Shown one piece after another: positions 15,344 to 24,273 of a stretch of DNA of 64,000 nucleotides. How positions within the stretch are numbered: the stretch's first letter is position 1; each line of letters opens with the position of its first letter. The stretch is from the NCBI GenBank assembly GCA_965659745.1, contig CBFHXF010000003.1, forward strand, positions 30,601 to 94,600. The letters run 5' to 3'. The position numbers and the translations under genes were made by a program. The DNA comes from VMCP01 sp965659745 (GTDB lineage: Bacteria > Bacteroidota > Bacteroidia > NS11-12g > UBA955). The notes under the pieces are model-generated. The model was not told the origin of the DNA. It worked only from the letters and a program-made list of their open reading frames with translations, and did not search any database.

Positions 15344-16615
15344 ATGCACAATGTAAGATTCACACTTTGCTTGCTTTTTGCGCTTTTTCAATTTGGTGCG
15401 TTAAAGTCGGATTTCAAACCGGGTGAGATAGCGGAAATATTGCGTAAGGCAAACGGCGAAATTGATTCGAAGTATGGTCAATTGGATGTAAATGAATCGG
15501 CATATCTAGTTTTGGGCGATTCTCTATTAATTATTCCTCAAGGCAGGCACTACATTTTTTCCTATCACAAAAGCAGGGGTACTTTTTTGCGAATTGATCG
15601 TTCGGAGTTTCACGGACATAATTTCAGTCGTAAACTTTTTGTTTACAAGGAAGAAATATACTCTTTTGGGGGATACGGCTTCTGGCAAACACATGGCAAA
15701 CTCATGCGTTTTAGTTGGAATACACGTGAATGGGAACTGGTAGTTTTGAAGGGCACTCCCCCCACAGGTCTTCCGGCTCTATCGTTTCAAAAAGGCGATT
15801 CTTTGTATGCCTTTTATACGGTTGAGAAACATCCAGAACGGAACATAGATTCAGTATCAAGGAGGGCGTATATCATTGATTTACGCACCAAGGTTTCCAG
15901 CGAATATATTTTAAATGACGGTCGACATTTTGATTATTACCGACCGGGATGGAACGATCAAAATTCGAGATATGCATTTTTTGGATATACGGGAACCGTA
16001 TTACATGTAATAGATAAAGAAAGCCTTGTTTTGTATACCGTACACACAGCTCCTAGTTTATTTAAAGGATTTACTATTTCTAGAAGCAACGCTTTAGACT
16101 CTAATTTTGCGGTTATTGAAGGCAATGATATTTTAGTTTTTCCCAAAGGGAGTGGCCGTGTTGTTTATCCTGTTAGGGATTATTTAGAGTTGTATTGTAC
16201 CTCGGTATCATTATTTGAAAAGATGGCCCCTTTAAGGTCTAAATCGGATTTTGGGGCCTGGAGTATTTTGTGGATGATTTTGTTGTTTTCAGCGATTTTG
16301 ATTTTTAGCATTTGGTTTTTAGGAGTGGCTATCAAAAAATGGAGGCGCGAAGGAGAAGTTCGCTGGTCTGGGGTGTATGAACTTATGATGCAGCAACCAT
16401 ATTATGCTCAAATCCGCACGCTTTCAGCAGGAATTTATTCTGAGTCTGAAATAGACGTAGCATTACGCATACGGCATTTAACTAAATCCATAAGGAAGTT
16501 AAAACGCAGCACCTATCTATTAGAACTAAATCGAATGCAGCCTGGATTTATAGAAATACATAAACCAAAGTCTTGGCTTAAATCTACTACCTATAGAATT
16601 AATACACTAGGTTAG
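15344..16615 (+). CDS. Kelch-like propeller protein with one TM span and cytoplasmic tail
   Basis: A 423-residue protein of unknown function. It starts with a hydrophobic segment (RFTLCLLFALFQFGAL) that looks like a signal peptide. Residues 60-290 hold beta-propeller-like strands; 'VYKEEIYSFGGYGFWQTHGKLMRFSWNTREWELV' is Kelch-like with its Gly pair. A membrane span follows at about 304-326 (WSILWMILLFSAILIFSIWFLG), then a basic cytoplasmic tail of about 90 residues with helices and a strand pair that could form a small winged-helix-like domain. It ends convergently on, and overlaps by 9 bp, the sensor kinase gene. A CATATTTG box at 15325-15332 is close to the start. A membrane sensor with a cytosolic output part is a reasonable guess. 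Confidence 0.72.
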   Translation: MHNVRFTLCLLFALFQFGALKSDFKPGEIAEILRKANGEIDSKYGQLDVNESAYLVLGDSLLIIPQGRHYIFSYHKSRGTFLRIDRSEFHGHNFSRKLFVYKEEIYSFGGYGFWQTHGKLMRFSWNTREWELVVLKGTPPTGLPALSFQKGDSLYAFYTVEKHPERNIDSVSRRAYIIDLRTKVSSEYILNDGRHFDYYRPGWNDQNSRYAFFGYTGTVLHVIDKESLVLYTVHTAPSLFKGFTISRSNALDSNFAVIEGNDILVFPKGSGRVVYPVRDYLELYCTSVSLFEKMAPLRSKSDFGAWSILWMILLFSAILIFSIWFLGVAIKKWRREGEVRWSGVYELMMQQPYYAQIRTLSAGIYSESEIDVALRIRHLTKSIRKLKRSTYLLELNRMQPGFIEIHKPKSWLKSTTYRINTLG

Positions 16616-19558
16616 TGATTTATGATACAACCAAGCGATATTTCGCTTTTCAATGGTAATGGCCGCCACAAATAATCCTTTTAAATTGGTGTAAGCCTTA
16701 AAGCTTGCATGGTAATCAAAGTGATATCGTTCATTTAAAAGCGCCAATCGGTCTTCAACTAATGAAATTCCTAGGTTTGTACCCAATGGTTTTCGTCCTT
16801 TTCGCAATAACAAAGGGTTGGTGATGTTAATATGTAATTGATGGGGTTCTAGATTGCTTATGGTTAAAGTAATATGCGTTTCTGGAATATTCTCAGAGAA
16901 AAATCCGTGTTTTAGCGCATTTTCTAATAAGGGCTGTAGAATTAGCGGAGGTACGAACCATTCTTTAATATCTATTTCACTATCGATATGAATATCGAAA
17001 TGAATTTGAGCGTCTTCTTCAAAGCGCATTTTTTCTAAGTTTAAGTATTTTCGCGCGAAATCTAGTTCTTCTTCTACTGTAATTAAATCTTTATTAGAGG
17101 TCTCTAGAAATAGACGGTTTAACATGGCGAGCTCACTTGTGGCTTTTAGCGCTTTGTTTTTTTCGGATTTTACGATTAACGACTGAATCAAATTCATGAT
17201 GTTAAAGATAAAATGGGGATTCAAATTTGCCTTAAGAGTACTGAGTTGTAAGCCAATGATTTTCTGATTCAAGGAAAGTTTTTCGCGTTGATATTGAAAC
17301 ACCACAAACCCCAAAAGAAATAAAGTAATTATGAAAATTATCCAAAATCCGACGTTGTAGAAAATGGTTTCGTTAATTCTAAACAATAAATTGTGAGCAA
17401 GACCATTAGAAGAACCTAAATGCATATTGTATACTCCATGGGGAAAGTTGTCAAGAATATAGGATGTGCGTATGGAAATGAATTTTTTCTCTAGGAGTTT
17501 TTTATAGTCCCAAATTTCCATAGAATGTGATCCGTAAAATTGATATAAATAATGCTCCGTTCGGGCTTTTAGTGTTAATGTTTGTCCCACCCAAGATCGG
17601 GTAACGAGTGTTTTAAAGTTTAATTCCGAGCCGCTTAGTGTGATATTTGTTTCGGTTTGAAAGTCAATTGCATTTTCAGGTTGGGTAGGTATAAGTATGA
17701 TCTCTCCTTTGCCCTTTTTATATAAAAACTCTTTAGAGAGATGTATGGGTTCAAAACTAAGGGGCGATTGACCCAGGTAATACTGCCCTTTATAAATTAG
17801 AGAATGATTTTGGGGATGAATTTTAAATTCAAATGCAAGGGTACTATTGCCAAGCCATAAAGATTGATCTACAGCATTAACCCATTCAATCGAAACACTG
17901 GGAAAAAGGCTGTCTACATTAAATTGAGTATGGGTTGTAATGGTTTTACTGATTCTATTGATAGTAGAAATTCGAATTTCATTACCAATTTGAGTAATCA
18001 GATGGTTCTCGCAAAAGAAAAATCTGTTTTTGATGATATCCGACTTTAAATCTGTTTTTAGAGGAATTGTTTTTTGATTCTCTAATAATACATAACCCGA
18101 GTTTTCTATGTGTAATAATAAATTATTTTTATTTTGAGCGAATCGCACAATTCGATCTACTTTCGGATTGAAACTTTTGTATATTTTATGTTTTTTAACG
18201 TCATAAAAATCAGCCATGCCAAAAAGACGAAACAAATAAATATCACCTTCATGGTGAGCGATATTTTGATAATATCCTTTTATAATTGAAGTGAGTTTAT
18301 TCTCGTTGTTTAGATTAGAATAGCTGAGAAACTCTTGGCTGTTTATGAAATATAGGGTACCGTCTATTTCTGTTAAATCAATAATGGAACTTGAGATCGA
18401 AATTGTTTTCCAATCGTTATCAGTGCGGCGGCGAATATATACGTCGAAGGAGTTCCAGGCTATTATGTAATTATCAGTAATACGCATATCATGATATCCT
18501 TGTGGAACTCGAATCCAATGTTCTCTATGGGGTTGGAAATACACTCCGTGGGTAATACTTGAGAACCAAACCCCGTTATAAAAGGGATCAACATGTACGC
18601 CCCATGCATATTTTCGTTGGTCTAAAAGGCCTAAATGGATTTTTTTGGGTCCCTCCGGGTCGTGCTTCCAAAAATATCCATCGTTCATATCTAGATTATT
18701 GCCTAGGGCGAAATAAACATGCTCGTTCACTCCATCAACATCCCAAACAGCCAACTCTTTCCTTCGGTCGAATGTAAACCGATAATATTGGTACTCACCT
18801 TGTGAGTATACCACGTATCTATTGTCGAATAATCCGATATACGTTTTTCCATTGATTTCTTTGGCGCAAAGAATATGCTTATGGTTCAAGGAATCTTTAT
18901 CATCGCGGAAGAGGGGCGACAACATCCAACGACCGTCATGTGTTAACGTGTAAGGGGCATTGGTTTTATAAAAACATACGTGTAAACGACCTCCAATAGT
19001 AAACACATCCATAGGGAAGTCTTTTGGCTCCATGCCCTCTAGCGGTAATTTAAAAAGGGGGCGATCCATATTGGGGGAAATCTGAGTAACGCCGTTGCCG
19101 TGAATCACATAAAGTTGTTCGTTGATTTTCCGCAATTTCCGGATGCGCGGCATTTCTTCCGATTTCCAATGCTTTAGCAGCTGTCCTTGATTTAAATCGA
19201 ATTTGTAAAGTCCGGAATCAAAAGTAGCCACATATAAATGTTGCGACAATTGTGAGATGCCCCAAATTTGGGTCGATGTGGTGCGTTGGCATATTATTTT
19301 GTGGGCTTGGTTATGATTGGGGAATACATTCAAGCCTGCATCCGTACCTACCCAAACGGCACCATTGTTATCTGTAAATGTAACCCTTGTTACGTTCGAA
19401 ACTAGGCCGTTAAATTCGTTTATTTCACGGCCATATTCAATTTCTTGTGCATGTAGGGACGAAAAAATTCCCCCAACAAAAAAAAGGATTAAATAAACGA
19501 CTGCAGTAGTTTTTTTCCTGTTTTTGATAGGGCTAACTGGTTTCCGTTTTTTAAACAT
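16607..19558 (-). CDS. propeller-type sensor histidine kinase (LytS/YehU class)
   Basis: A 983-residue membrane kinase. The N-terminus has a basic stretch and a signal anchor (VVYLILFFVGGIFSSLHAQ). Next come two-component-regulator propeller repeats ('GREINEFNGLVSNVTRVTFTDN' then 'GAVWVGTDAGLNVF') making a large outer domain, a Y_Y_Y-like segment, and a TM span near residues 735-755 (FWIIFIITLFLLGFVVF). The kinase core has 'LNPHFIFNIMNLIQ' (phospho-His near 780) and an ATPase 'PPLILQPLLENALKHGF' then 'GTNLGISLVEDRLALL'. The start overlaps the LytTR gene by 70 bp; it was kept because it gives a good signal sequence. The partner is the adjacent regulator. Confidence 0.92.
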   Translation of the reverse strand: MFKKRKPVSPIKNRKKTTAVVYLILFFVGGIFSSLHAQEIEYGREINEFNGLVSNVTRVTFTDNNGAVWVGTDAGLNVFPNHNQAHKIICQRTTSTQIWGISQLSQHLYVATFDSGLYKFDLNQGQLLKHWKSEEMPRIRKLRKINEQLYVIHGNGVTQISPNMDRPLFKLPLEGMEPKDFPMDVFTIGGRLHVCFYKTNAPYTLTHDGRWMLSPLFRDDKDSLNHKHILCAKEINGKTYIGLFDNRYVVYSQGEYQYYRFTFDRRKELAVWDVDGVNEHVYFALGNNLDMNDGYFWKHDPEGPKKIHLGLLDQRKYAWGVHVDPFYNGVWFSSITHGVYFQPHREHWIRVPQGYHDMRITDNYIIAWNSFDVYIRRRTDNDWKTISISSSIIDLTEIDGTLYFINSQEFLSYSNLNNENKLTSIIKGYYQNIAHHEGDIYLFRLFGMADFYDVKKHKIYKSFNPKVDRIVRFAQNKNNLLLHIENSGYVLLENQKTIPLKTDLKSDIIKNRFFFCENHLITQIGNEIRISTINRISKTITTHTQFNVDSLFPSVSIEWVNAVDQSLWLGNSTLAFEFKIHPQNHSLIYKGQYYLGQSPLSFEPIHLSKEFLYKKGKGEIILIPTQPENAIDFQTETNITLSGSELNFKTLVTRSWVGQTLTLKARTEHYLYQFYGSHSMEIWDYKKLLEKKFISIRTSYILDNFPHGVYNMHLGSSNGLAHNLLFRINETIFYNVGFWIIFIITLFLLGFVVFQYQREKLSLNQKIIGLQLSTLKANLNPHFIFNIMNLIQSLIVKSEKNKALKATSELAMLNRLFLETSNKDLITVEEELDFARKYLNLEKMRFEEDAQIHFDIHIDSEIDIKEWFVPPLILQPLLENALKHGFFSENIPETHITLTISNLEPHQLHINITNPLLLRKGRKPLGTNLGISLVEDRLALLNERYHFDYHASFKAYTNLKGLFVAAITIEKRNIAWLYHKSLT

Positions 19559-20205
19559 ACCATCTGACTGGAATAGCTCGAAATTTGATTCAAAGGAACG
19601 ATATAAGATCGATGAATGCGAATAAAAATAGAAGGTAATTGCATTTCAATGCTCTTAAGAGTTTTGGATGCAATGAAATTTTTAGCTTCGGTTACAATTT
19701 TGGAATAGGCGCCTGCGGCTTCAATAAATAGGATGTCTTGATGCGCCACCATGATATTTTCACCCGCATCTTTAATAATAAGGTGATCGTCGAAATTTGG
19801 GGTAGATGTGGCCGTTCCCTCTTTCAAAATTTTCTTTTGTAAACGCGCTTTGAATCGCAAAATCTCTGGTTCACTCAAGGGCTTTAACAAGTAGTCAAAT
19901 ACATTGCTTTGGATCGCTTCTAGCGCATATTGCGAGTGGGCACTTACCACCACTACAGGTGTATCATCATGAATGTGATTGCTAATCATTAATCCCGTTT
20001 CATTACGCAATTCGTAATCGGTAAAAATAATATCGGGTTTAGATTTTTCTATAAAAGTTAATGCTTCTTTTAATGAGGAAACGGACGTCATTTTATTGAA
20101 AATGTCACCGGCAAACTCCTTTAAATAATACTCGATCATGGTTCGGCCGGATATCTCATCGTCGATGATCAATGCGTTTAGTTTTGCGGTTATACTCTGA
20201 CCCAT
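19489..20205 (-). CDS. LytTR-family response regulator
   Basis: A 238-residue regulator. The receiver domain (about 8-125) has the acidic pair IIDDE at 13-17, phospho-acceptor Asp63 in 'IIFTDYELRN', the 'VVVSAHSQYA' switch Ser and the conserved Lys in 'DYLLKPLSEPE'. The C-terminal LytTR DNA-binding domain spans about 140-238 with 'ILFIEAAGAYSKIVT' and 'FIRIHRSYIVPLNQISS'. It is the first gene of the pair; the kinase starts inside its 3' end. A TACTTTTG box on the minus strand (20228-20235) lies 22 nt before the start. Target genes are unknown. Confidence 0.94.
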   Translation of the reverse strand: MGQSITAKLNALIIDDEISGRTMIEYYLKEFAGDIFNKMTSVSSLKEALTFIEKSKPDIIFTDYELRNETGLMISNHIHDDTPVVVVSAHSQYALEAIQSNVFDYLLKPLSEPEILRFKARLQKKILKEGTATSTPNFDDHLIIKDAGENIMVAHQDILFIEAAGAYSKIVTEAKNFIASKTLKSIEMQLPSIFIRIHRSYIVPLNQISSYSSQMVCLKNGNQLALSKTGKKLLQSFI

Positions 20206-20227
20206 AGATTCTGTTTTGTACTATCTC

Positions 20228-20246
20228 CAAAAGTAATGTTACTTTG
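20228..20246. promoter_or_regulatory. back-to-back -7 boxes between the LytTR and mutarotase genes
   Basis: On the minus strand 20228-20235 reads TACTTTTG (exact TAnnTTTG). On the plus strand 20239-20246 reads TTACTTTG (one mismatch), 11 nt before the mutarotase ATG. The two divergent starts are only 52 bp apart, so the promoters must overlap. Confidence 0.35.
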
Positions 20247-20257
20247 TTACAAAAAAT

Positions 20258-21216
20258 ATGATTACACTGAAGAATCACCAAAGTTTGGTAAAAATTTCAA
20301 CAAGCGGGGGCCAACTCATGCAATGGCATGATAGATTTATATCACGAAATATTCTATGGGAGTTAAATGAGGATTTTTGGAATCGGGTTTCGCCTATTCT
20401 GTTTCCGATTGTCGGTAGGCTCAAAAACGACNNNNNNNNNNNNNNNNNNNNNNNNNNNNNNNNNNNNNNNNNNNNNNNNNNNNNNNNNNNNNNNNNNNNN
20501 NNNNNNNNNNNNNNNNNNNNNNNNACGACACCTATCGCCTTTATGAAACCGAATATACAATGAAGCAACATGGGTTTGCTCGCGACGTAGATTTTGAGAT
20601 TGTCGAAAGCACACAAGAAAGTGCTTTATTGCGTTTAATCTCTAATCAAGAAACTCGAAAAGTATTTCCTTTTGATTTTATTTTCGATGTAGAATATATA
20701 TTAAAAGAAAGTACCATAGAGGTGCGTAATACCGTCTATAATTCAGGTGCCGATGCACTATATTTTAGTTTTGGGGCTCACCCTGGGTTTCATATCGAGG
20801 AAAGTATCAGCAACTACCAACTGCATATTCCAGGTGCCACTAAAATGCCGCGACACTTAATACAAGATGGATTGTACACAGGTGCCTCGGAAATGATCGA
20901 ATTTGAAGCAGGCGGCATTTTGAATTTAAACGACGATTATTTCAAAGACGATGCCATCGTTTTTAAAAATGAAAATATCCCATCTATTCAAATTTGGAAG
21001 GAGCGCAAACCTATGTTAGAATTGGCTATTTTGGGTGAACCCGCGCCTTACTGGGGAATTTGGAGAAAGCCGGGGGCTCCTTTTATATGTTTAGAGCCTT
21101 GGTGGGGAATTGCCGATTCGGTAAACAGCGATGGAAATTTTACCACTAAAGAAGGAATTAATGCGCTTTTGCCAAATGAAAAGCGTTCCTTTGATTATTC
21201 AATGACCGTTTTATGA
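20258..21216 (+). CDS. aldose 1-epimerase family protein (galactose mutarotase-like), interrupted by N run
   Basis: This is one gene broken by 93 N (20432-20524), which shift the frame. The left part is 58 codons ending '..PILFPIVGRLKND'. The right part, in another frame, begins 'DTYRLYETEYTMKQHGFARDVDFE' if read from 20527. Both flanks carry ACGAC; joining on it gives LKNDTY and a continuous protein of about 287 residues, the usual length for this mutarotase-like family. 'HGFARD' and 'FSFGAHPGFHIE' (catalytic-type His region) and 'CLEPWWGIADS' are the recognisable motifs. The likely role is interconversion of sugar anomers; the substrate cannot be told. It overlaps the next gene by 4 nt. Confidence 0.85.
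20432..20524. other. assembly gap (93 N), probably no bases missing
   Basis: Filler of undetermined bases inside the mutarotase-like gene. The flanks end and begin with the same five bases ACGAC; merging them restores the frame and the expected family sequence. Confidence 0.85.
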
Positions 21217-21617
21217 AAGATATTGCTTTTTTCGGTGGGGTAGCGCTGCTGTTCCTCTTAACCATTTACAATAGAAAACAACAAGAAAAGGCCTTGGCAT
21301 TATTAACAGATGAAGAGCGCGGTCGTTTCGTGTCTCATTTTTCGAAGCTCCGAATTACAAACCTTTACACATTGATTGCCATGTTTGTTGTGTACTTTGT
21401 GGTGATATATGCGTTTGAATTACAAGTAAACCCCGCGTTTTTTTATTTCGTACTTATCTTTTTGTACATGTCTATTAACGAGATTCTGGCTCGCAAAAAG
21501 ATGAACGAAATTGACCTGCCCTTAGCATATTTGAAAATTCACAACAAAACCACTGTGCTTAGGTGGATAGGTATGCTTTGTATGTTTGCGGGATTAATTT
21601 ATTACCTATATGGGTAG
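21213..21617 (+). CDS. four-span small membrane protein
   Basis: A 134-residue protein whose ATG overlaps the mutarotase stop (ATGA) and whose 3' end overlaps the next gene by 8 nt. It has a short N-terminal span (IAFFGGVALLFLLTIY), spans near 46-66 (LYTLIAMFVVYFVVIYAFEL) and 70-90 (FFYFVLIFLYMSINEIL), and a C-terminal span (IGMLCMFAGLIYYLYG). No family is recognised. The overlaps on both sides show it belongs to a three-gene transcript with the mutarotase and the AraC-type regulator. Confidence 0.78.
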   Translation: MKDIAFFGGVALLFLLTIYNRKQQEKALALLTDEERGRFVSHFSKLRITNLYTLIAMFVVYFVVIYAFELQVNPAFFYFVLIFLYMSINEILARKKMNEIDLPLAYLKIHNKTTVLRWIGMLCMFAGLIYYLYG

Positions 21618-22827
21618 TCATTACATCGGGTATCTATCCTTATTTGTATCGGTAGCCTCTCTCTCTTTTGGAACTTATTTCGTCTTAAAAGGATTCAGAA
21701 ATTATCGGTCTCAGATATATTTGGGACTGATTTTGGTTGGATTGTCTATTCGAATGTTCACTCAATCGATTTTTCATTTGAACGTACCTTTTGAGGGTCG
21801 TTACTATTTGATGATCCTAGGGAGTTTTCAATTTGCAATTTTGCCAAGTGTTTACTTACATCTAAAATCCCTGTTGGACGATGACGAACATGACGGTTAC
21901 CTTGTATTAATACATTTTATTCCTTTGTTGTTGGCATTTTTGTCATTAGCGATACCCAATCTTATTTTCGAAGGTGCGCCCAAAGTAATCCATGATTATT
22001 CGAGCACGTTGTGGTCGTTTCCGGGCATTATCTCTATGAGATTATTGCATGTAGCGTTTTTCTTCTTGGGTCTGTTTTATTTATACAAAAATTTCAAACT
22101 ATTGCTTTATGCCTTTTCGAATGGAAAACTCTTGGGAACGCATGGAAAACTAATTGGTCAATGGGCCCTTTTTGTACTTTTTCCTTTAAGTATGCTATTC
22201 ATGCTTTTTTTAGAGAGTTTTGTTTCGATTCTCCTGGGAATTCAGGTAAAGTTAGATTTAGAACCTTCTTTGTTGATAAGGGCTATTTTTATTTCGGGAA
22301 TTCTTTTATTCGTAATTAAAAATGAGGCACTGCAGTTCGGAATGCCTCAGCTACAATTAGATAATGATATAGAAACTAACCCAAAAATTCTAAATGCCAG
22401 AGGGGAAGATTTGGTTTGGATTAAATCTAAGGAACACGAAAATACGGCCTTGGGAGAGAGGGTATTCCAAAATCAGGAAAATATTGACCGTATGATTGAT
22501 AAAGTAGATACCTATGTTCGTCTGAATCATCCTTTTCGGAATCCGAATTTCGGACTCGATGAACTTTCAAGAGCGGTTCGTATTCCTACCCAACATTTAC
22601 GATATGTTTTTAAATATCATAGTAAAATGGGGTTTGTGAATTATCGCAATTACTGCAGAATGGAAGATTTGATTGCGCGCTTACTCAGTGAAGAACATTC
22701 TAATTATACGCTAGAGGCATTGGCCTTGGAGCATGGCTTTGGTTCTCATAGTGTGGTGCTACGCACGTTTAAATTGCATTACAATGCCACACCTACCGAA
22801 GTGATTCAATCCAAACGAGGCGTGTAA
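21610..22827 (+). CDS. membrane-bound AraC-family regulator
   Basis: A 405-residue protein with about seven hydrophobic spans in residues 1-240 and an AraC/XylS-type helix-turn-helix domain in the last ~110 residues. The first HTH is 'GLDELSRAVRIPTQHLRYVF' and the second 'TLEALALEHGFGSHSVVLRTFKLHYNATPTEV', matching the conserved 'a...GF.s...F...fk...G.tP..yr' pattern. This 7TM plus HTH layout is common in Bacteroidota and probably senses a signal at the membrane. It overlaps the preceding gene by 8 nt. Targets are unknown. Confidence 0.9.
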   Translation: MGSHYIGYLSLFVSVASLSFGTYFVLKGFRNYRSQIYLGLILVGLSIRMFTQSIFHLNVPFEGRYYLMILGSFQFAILPSVYLHLKSLLDDDEHDGYLVLIHFIPLLLAFLSLAIPNLIFEGAPKVIHDYSSTLWSFPGIISMRLLHVAFFFLGLFYLYKNFKLLLYAFSNGKLLGTHGKLIGQWALFVLFPLSMLFMLFLESFVSILLGIQVKLDLEPSLLIRAIFISGILLFVIKNEALQFGMPQLQLDNDIETNPKILNARGEDLVWIKSKEHENTALGERVFQNQENIDRMIDKVDTYVRLNHPFRNPNFGLDELSRAVRIPTQHLRYVFKYHSKMGFVNYRNYCRMEDLIARLLSEEHSNYTLEALALEHGFGSHSVVLRTFKLHYNATPTEVIQSKRGV

Positions 22828-22842
22828 ACCTAATTGAGTCGC

Positions 22843-23058
22843 TTATTGTAGGATACCGCAGGCCCCTGTTAGTATTACTTTTTTGTCTGATTTTTCAGGA
22901 AATTCCATTTCTAAAATCGAAGATTTGAAGGTAGGCTTAGATTCAGTTTTACTGAAAGCACTAGAAATTGCCCAAATACTATACATCGAGATAACAAGCA
23001 TCGAAACCACAATCTTGTATTTTCTTTGAATGAAATAATTAATTTGACTTGTAATCAT
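22843..23058 (-). CDS. small single-span protein, 71 aa, uncertain
   Basis: A 71-residue reading frame with a membrane or signal-like segment near 15-35 (YKIVVSMLVISMYSIWAISSAF) and a polar C-terminal part ending GACGILQ. A perfect 7-bp inverted repeat lies 3 bp before the ATG. No family is recognised. It could encode a small secreted or membrane peptide; the position between two gene ends and the upstream palindrome are the only support. Confidence 0.45.
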   Translation of the reverse strand: MITSQINYFIQRKYKIVVSMLVISMYSIWAISSAFSKTESKPTFKSSILEMEFPEKSDKKVILTGACGILQ

Positions 23059-23061
23059 GTT

Positions 23062-23079
23062 ACAAGTGTAGTCACTTGT
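23062..23079. promoter_or_regulatory. perfect inverted repeat before the 71-aa gene
   Basis: ACAAGTG TAGT CACTTGT gives two 7-bp arms. A third related half-site, ACTTGT, is at 23047-23052 within the first codons. The repeat could be an operator or a hairpin that covers the ribosome site. Confidence 0.4.
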
Positions 23080-23154
23080 TGAGAGTTACTCGAGTTTAAG
23101 TAAGTATCGACGGATACTTTTATTAAATGAAGGTTTGTGCAAAAAATGACGGCC

Positions 23155-24123
23155 TTATTTGACGGCCATCGCGGCACTCTCAGCGCGCGAAATTTTGCCC
23201 GTAGTGGTATAAACGAGCTTTTCGAGGGTGTATACCTGTCTGGGTTGATAATACCTAGATGAAAATTGCCAATCTTCGGGAATAGGCAAGTCCTTTTTTA
23301 CGAAAAGCACCAATTTTTGTCCTAAAATCGAATCCGATTCCCACCAACAGAAAAATTCGCTCGCCGGCCATTGGGTCTGCGTTAGTATTTCGCGTTCTAC
23401 CGTTTCTAATTGTATCTTGATGCCTCCTGAATTAATGGTAAAGTCGCTTCTGCCGATCCAAACGAAGCGATTTGGCGCTGTAATCTTTACCAAATCGTGG
23501 GTTTGCATCCACTGATTTTCGGTACAGGGATTCTTAACTTGCAGGCCTATTTCGTTCATGAGTAAATCGGTATTGTCTACGGTGCTGTATTCTTTTTGGC
23601 CGAGCACGCGACCCGCAAAATGCGAATAGGTTTCGGTCATGCCGAAGGTGTGCACCCAGTGAATATGCGAAAATTCAAGTAAAAGCCGTTCTTCGGTTTC
23701 CCCCGAAATGGGCGCGCCACCAATGAGGATGCTTTCGAAATTGAGAAGTTTTTTTCTCGATTCGGGGTGGCTCAAAATGCCCTCAATTTGCATGGGGGTG
23801 AGCGACGTAATTTTGGCGCCACCGGTATAGCTGAGTAACGGATTGGCGCTTGGGGCGGTGATATCGATGGGCGATTGCCAAGTTTGGGCGCGGGCCCATT
23901 GCATGAATCCGCCTACTTTATCCAAGGGCAGTGCCAATAATTGGTGTAAACTGCTTGATTGTATGAAGTGTTTGCGTGTTTGTTCGGCACTCCAACGAAT
24001 AAGTACGGGCCATAAGACATGCGGTTTGGGGCTGCCCGTACTGCCGGAGGAGTGGATTTCGAATGGCTCGTTATCGGTCCATTTTGAGGTCCAATCATCG
24101 GGTATGGGCTGCGTTTCAGACAT
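23155..24123 (-). CDS. menE: AMP-binding ligase, o-succinylbenzoate-CoA ligase (MenE)-like
   Basis: A 322-residue acyl-CoA ligase from the ATG at 24123 (MSETQPIPDDW). The ATG at 24189 would add 22 residues made from a duplicated piece of the neighbouring gene, so it is rejected. The phosphate loop is 'IHSSGSTGSPKPH', the adenylate motif 'HTFGMTETYSHFAGR', and the hinge/C-domain has 'WIGRSDFTINSGGIKIQLETVE' and the catalytic-type Lys in 'TTTGKISR'. Short ligases like this in Bacteroidota are usually MenE of menaquinone synthesis. No other men gene is in the window, so substrate assignment is by family only. Confidence 0.8.
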   Translation of the reverse strand: MSETQPIPDDWTSKWTDNEPFEIHSSGSTGSPKPHVLWPVLIRWSAEQTRKHFIQSSSLHQLLALPLDKVGGFMQWARAQTWQSPIDITAPSANPLLSYTGGAKITSLTPMQIEGILSHPESRKKLLNFESILIGGAPISGETEERLLLEFSHIHWVHTFGMTETYSHFAGRVLGQKEYSTVDNTDLLMNEIGLQVKNPCTENQWMQTHDLVKITAPNRFVWIGRSDFTINSGGIKIQLETVEREILTQTQWPASEFFCWWESDSILGQKLVLFVKKDLPIPEDWQFSSRYYQPRQVYTLEKLVYTTTGKISRAESAAMAVK

Positions 24124-24135
24124 GGTTTTTAGGTG

Positions 24136-24273
24136 TTCAAAATTGCAATCGATTCGGGTTTCGTTTATCGATGGGATGCAGGGTTCCAAGCATGGTCTTT
24201 TTGGTTTTCAAAATTGCAATCGATTCGGGTTTTCGTTTATCGCTTGGCTGCGGGGTTCCAAGCATAGTCTTTT
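24136..24273. repeat. two-copy tandem repeat (~71 bp period)
   Basis: Copy A is 24136-24202 and copy B 24207-24273, mostly identical with scattered changes. Both hold GCAATCGATTCGGG and GGGTTCCAAGCAT. Copy B contains the last ten codons and stop of the PLP gene plus the bases after it; copy A repeats them between that gene and menE. In the matching frame copy A still codes HAWNPASHR and a stop, against YAWNPAAKR and a stop in the gene. Confidence 0.88.

Noticed and set aside
20258..20563. Short protein through the N run ending TTPIAFMKPNIQ
   Set aside because: The frame after the N run is wrong; it is the mutarotase gene split by a false gap.
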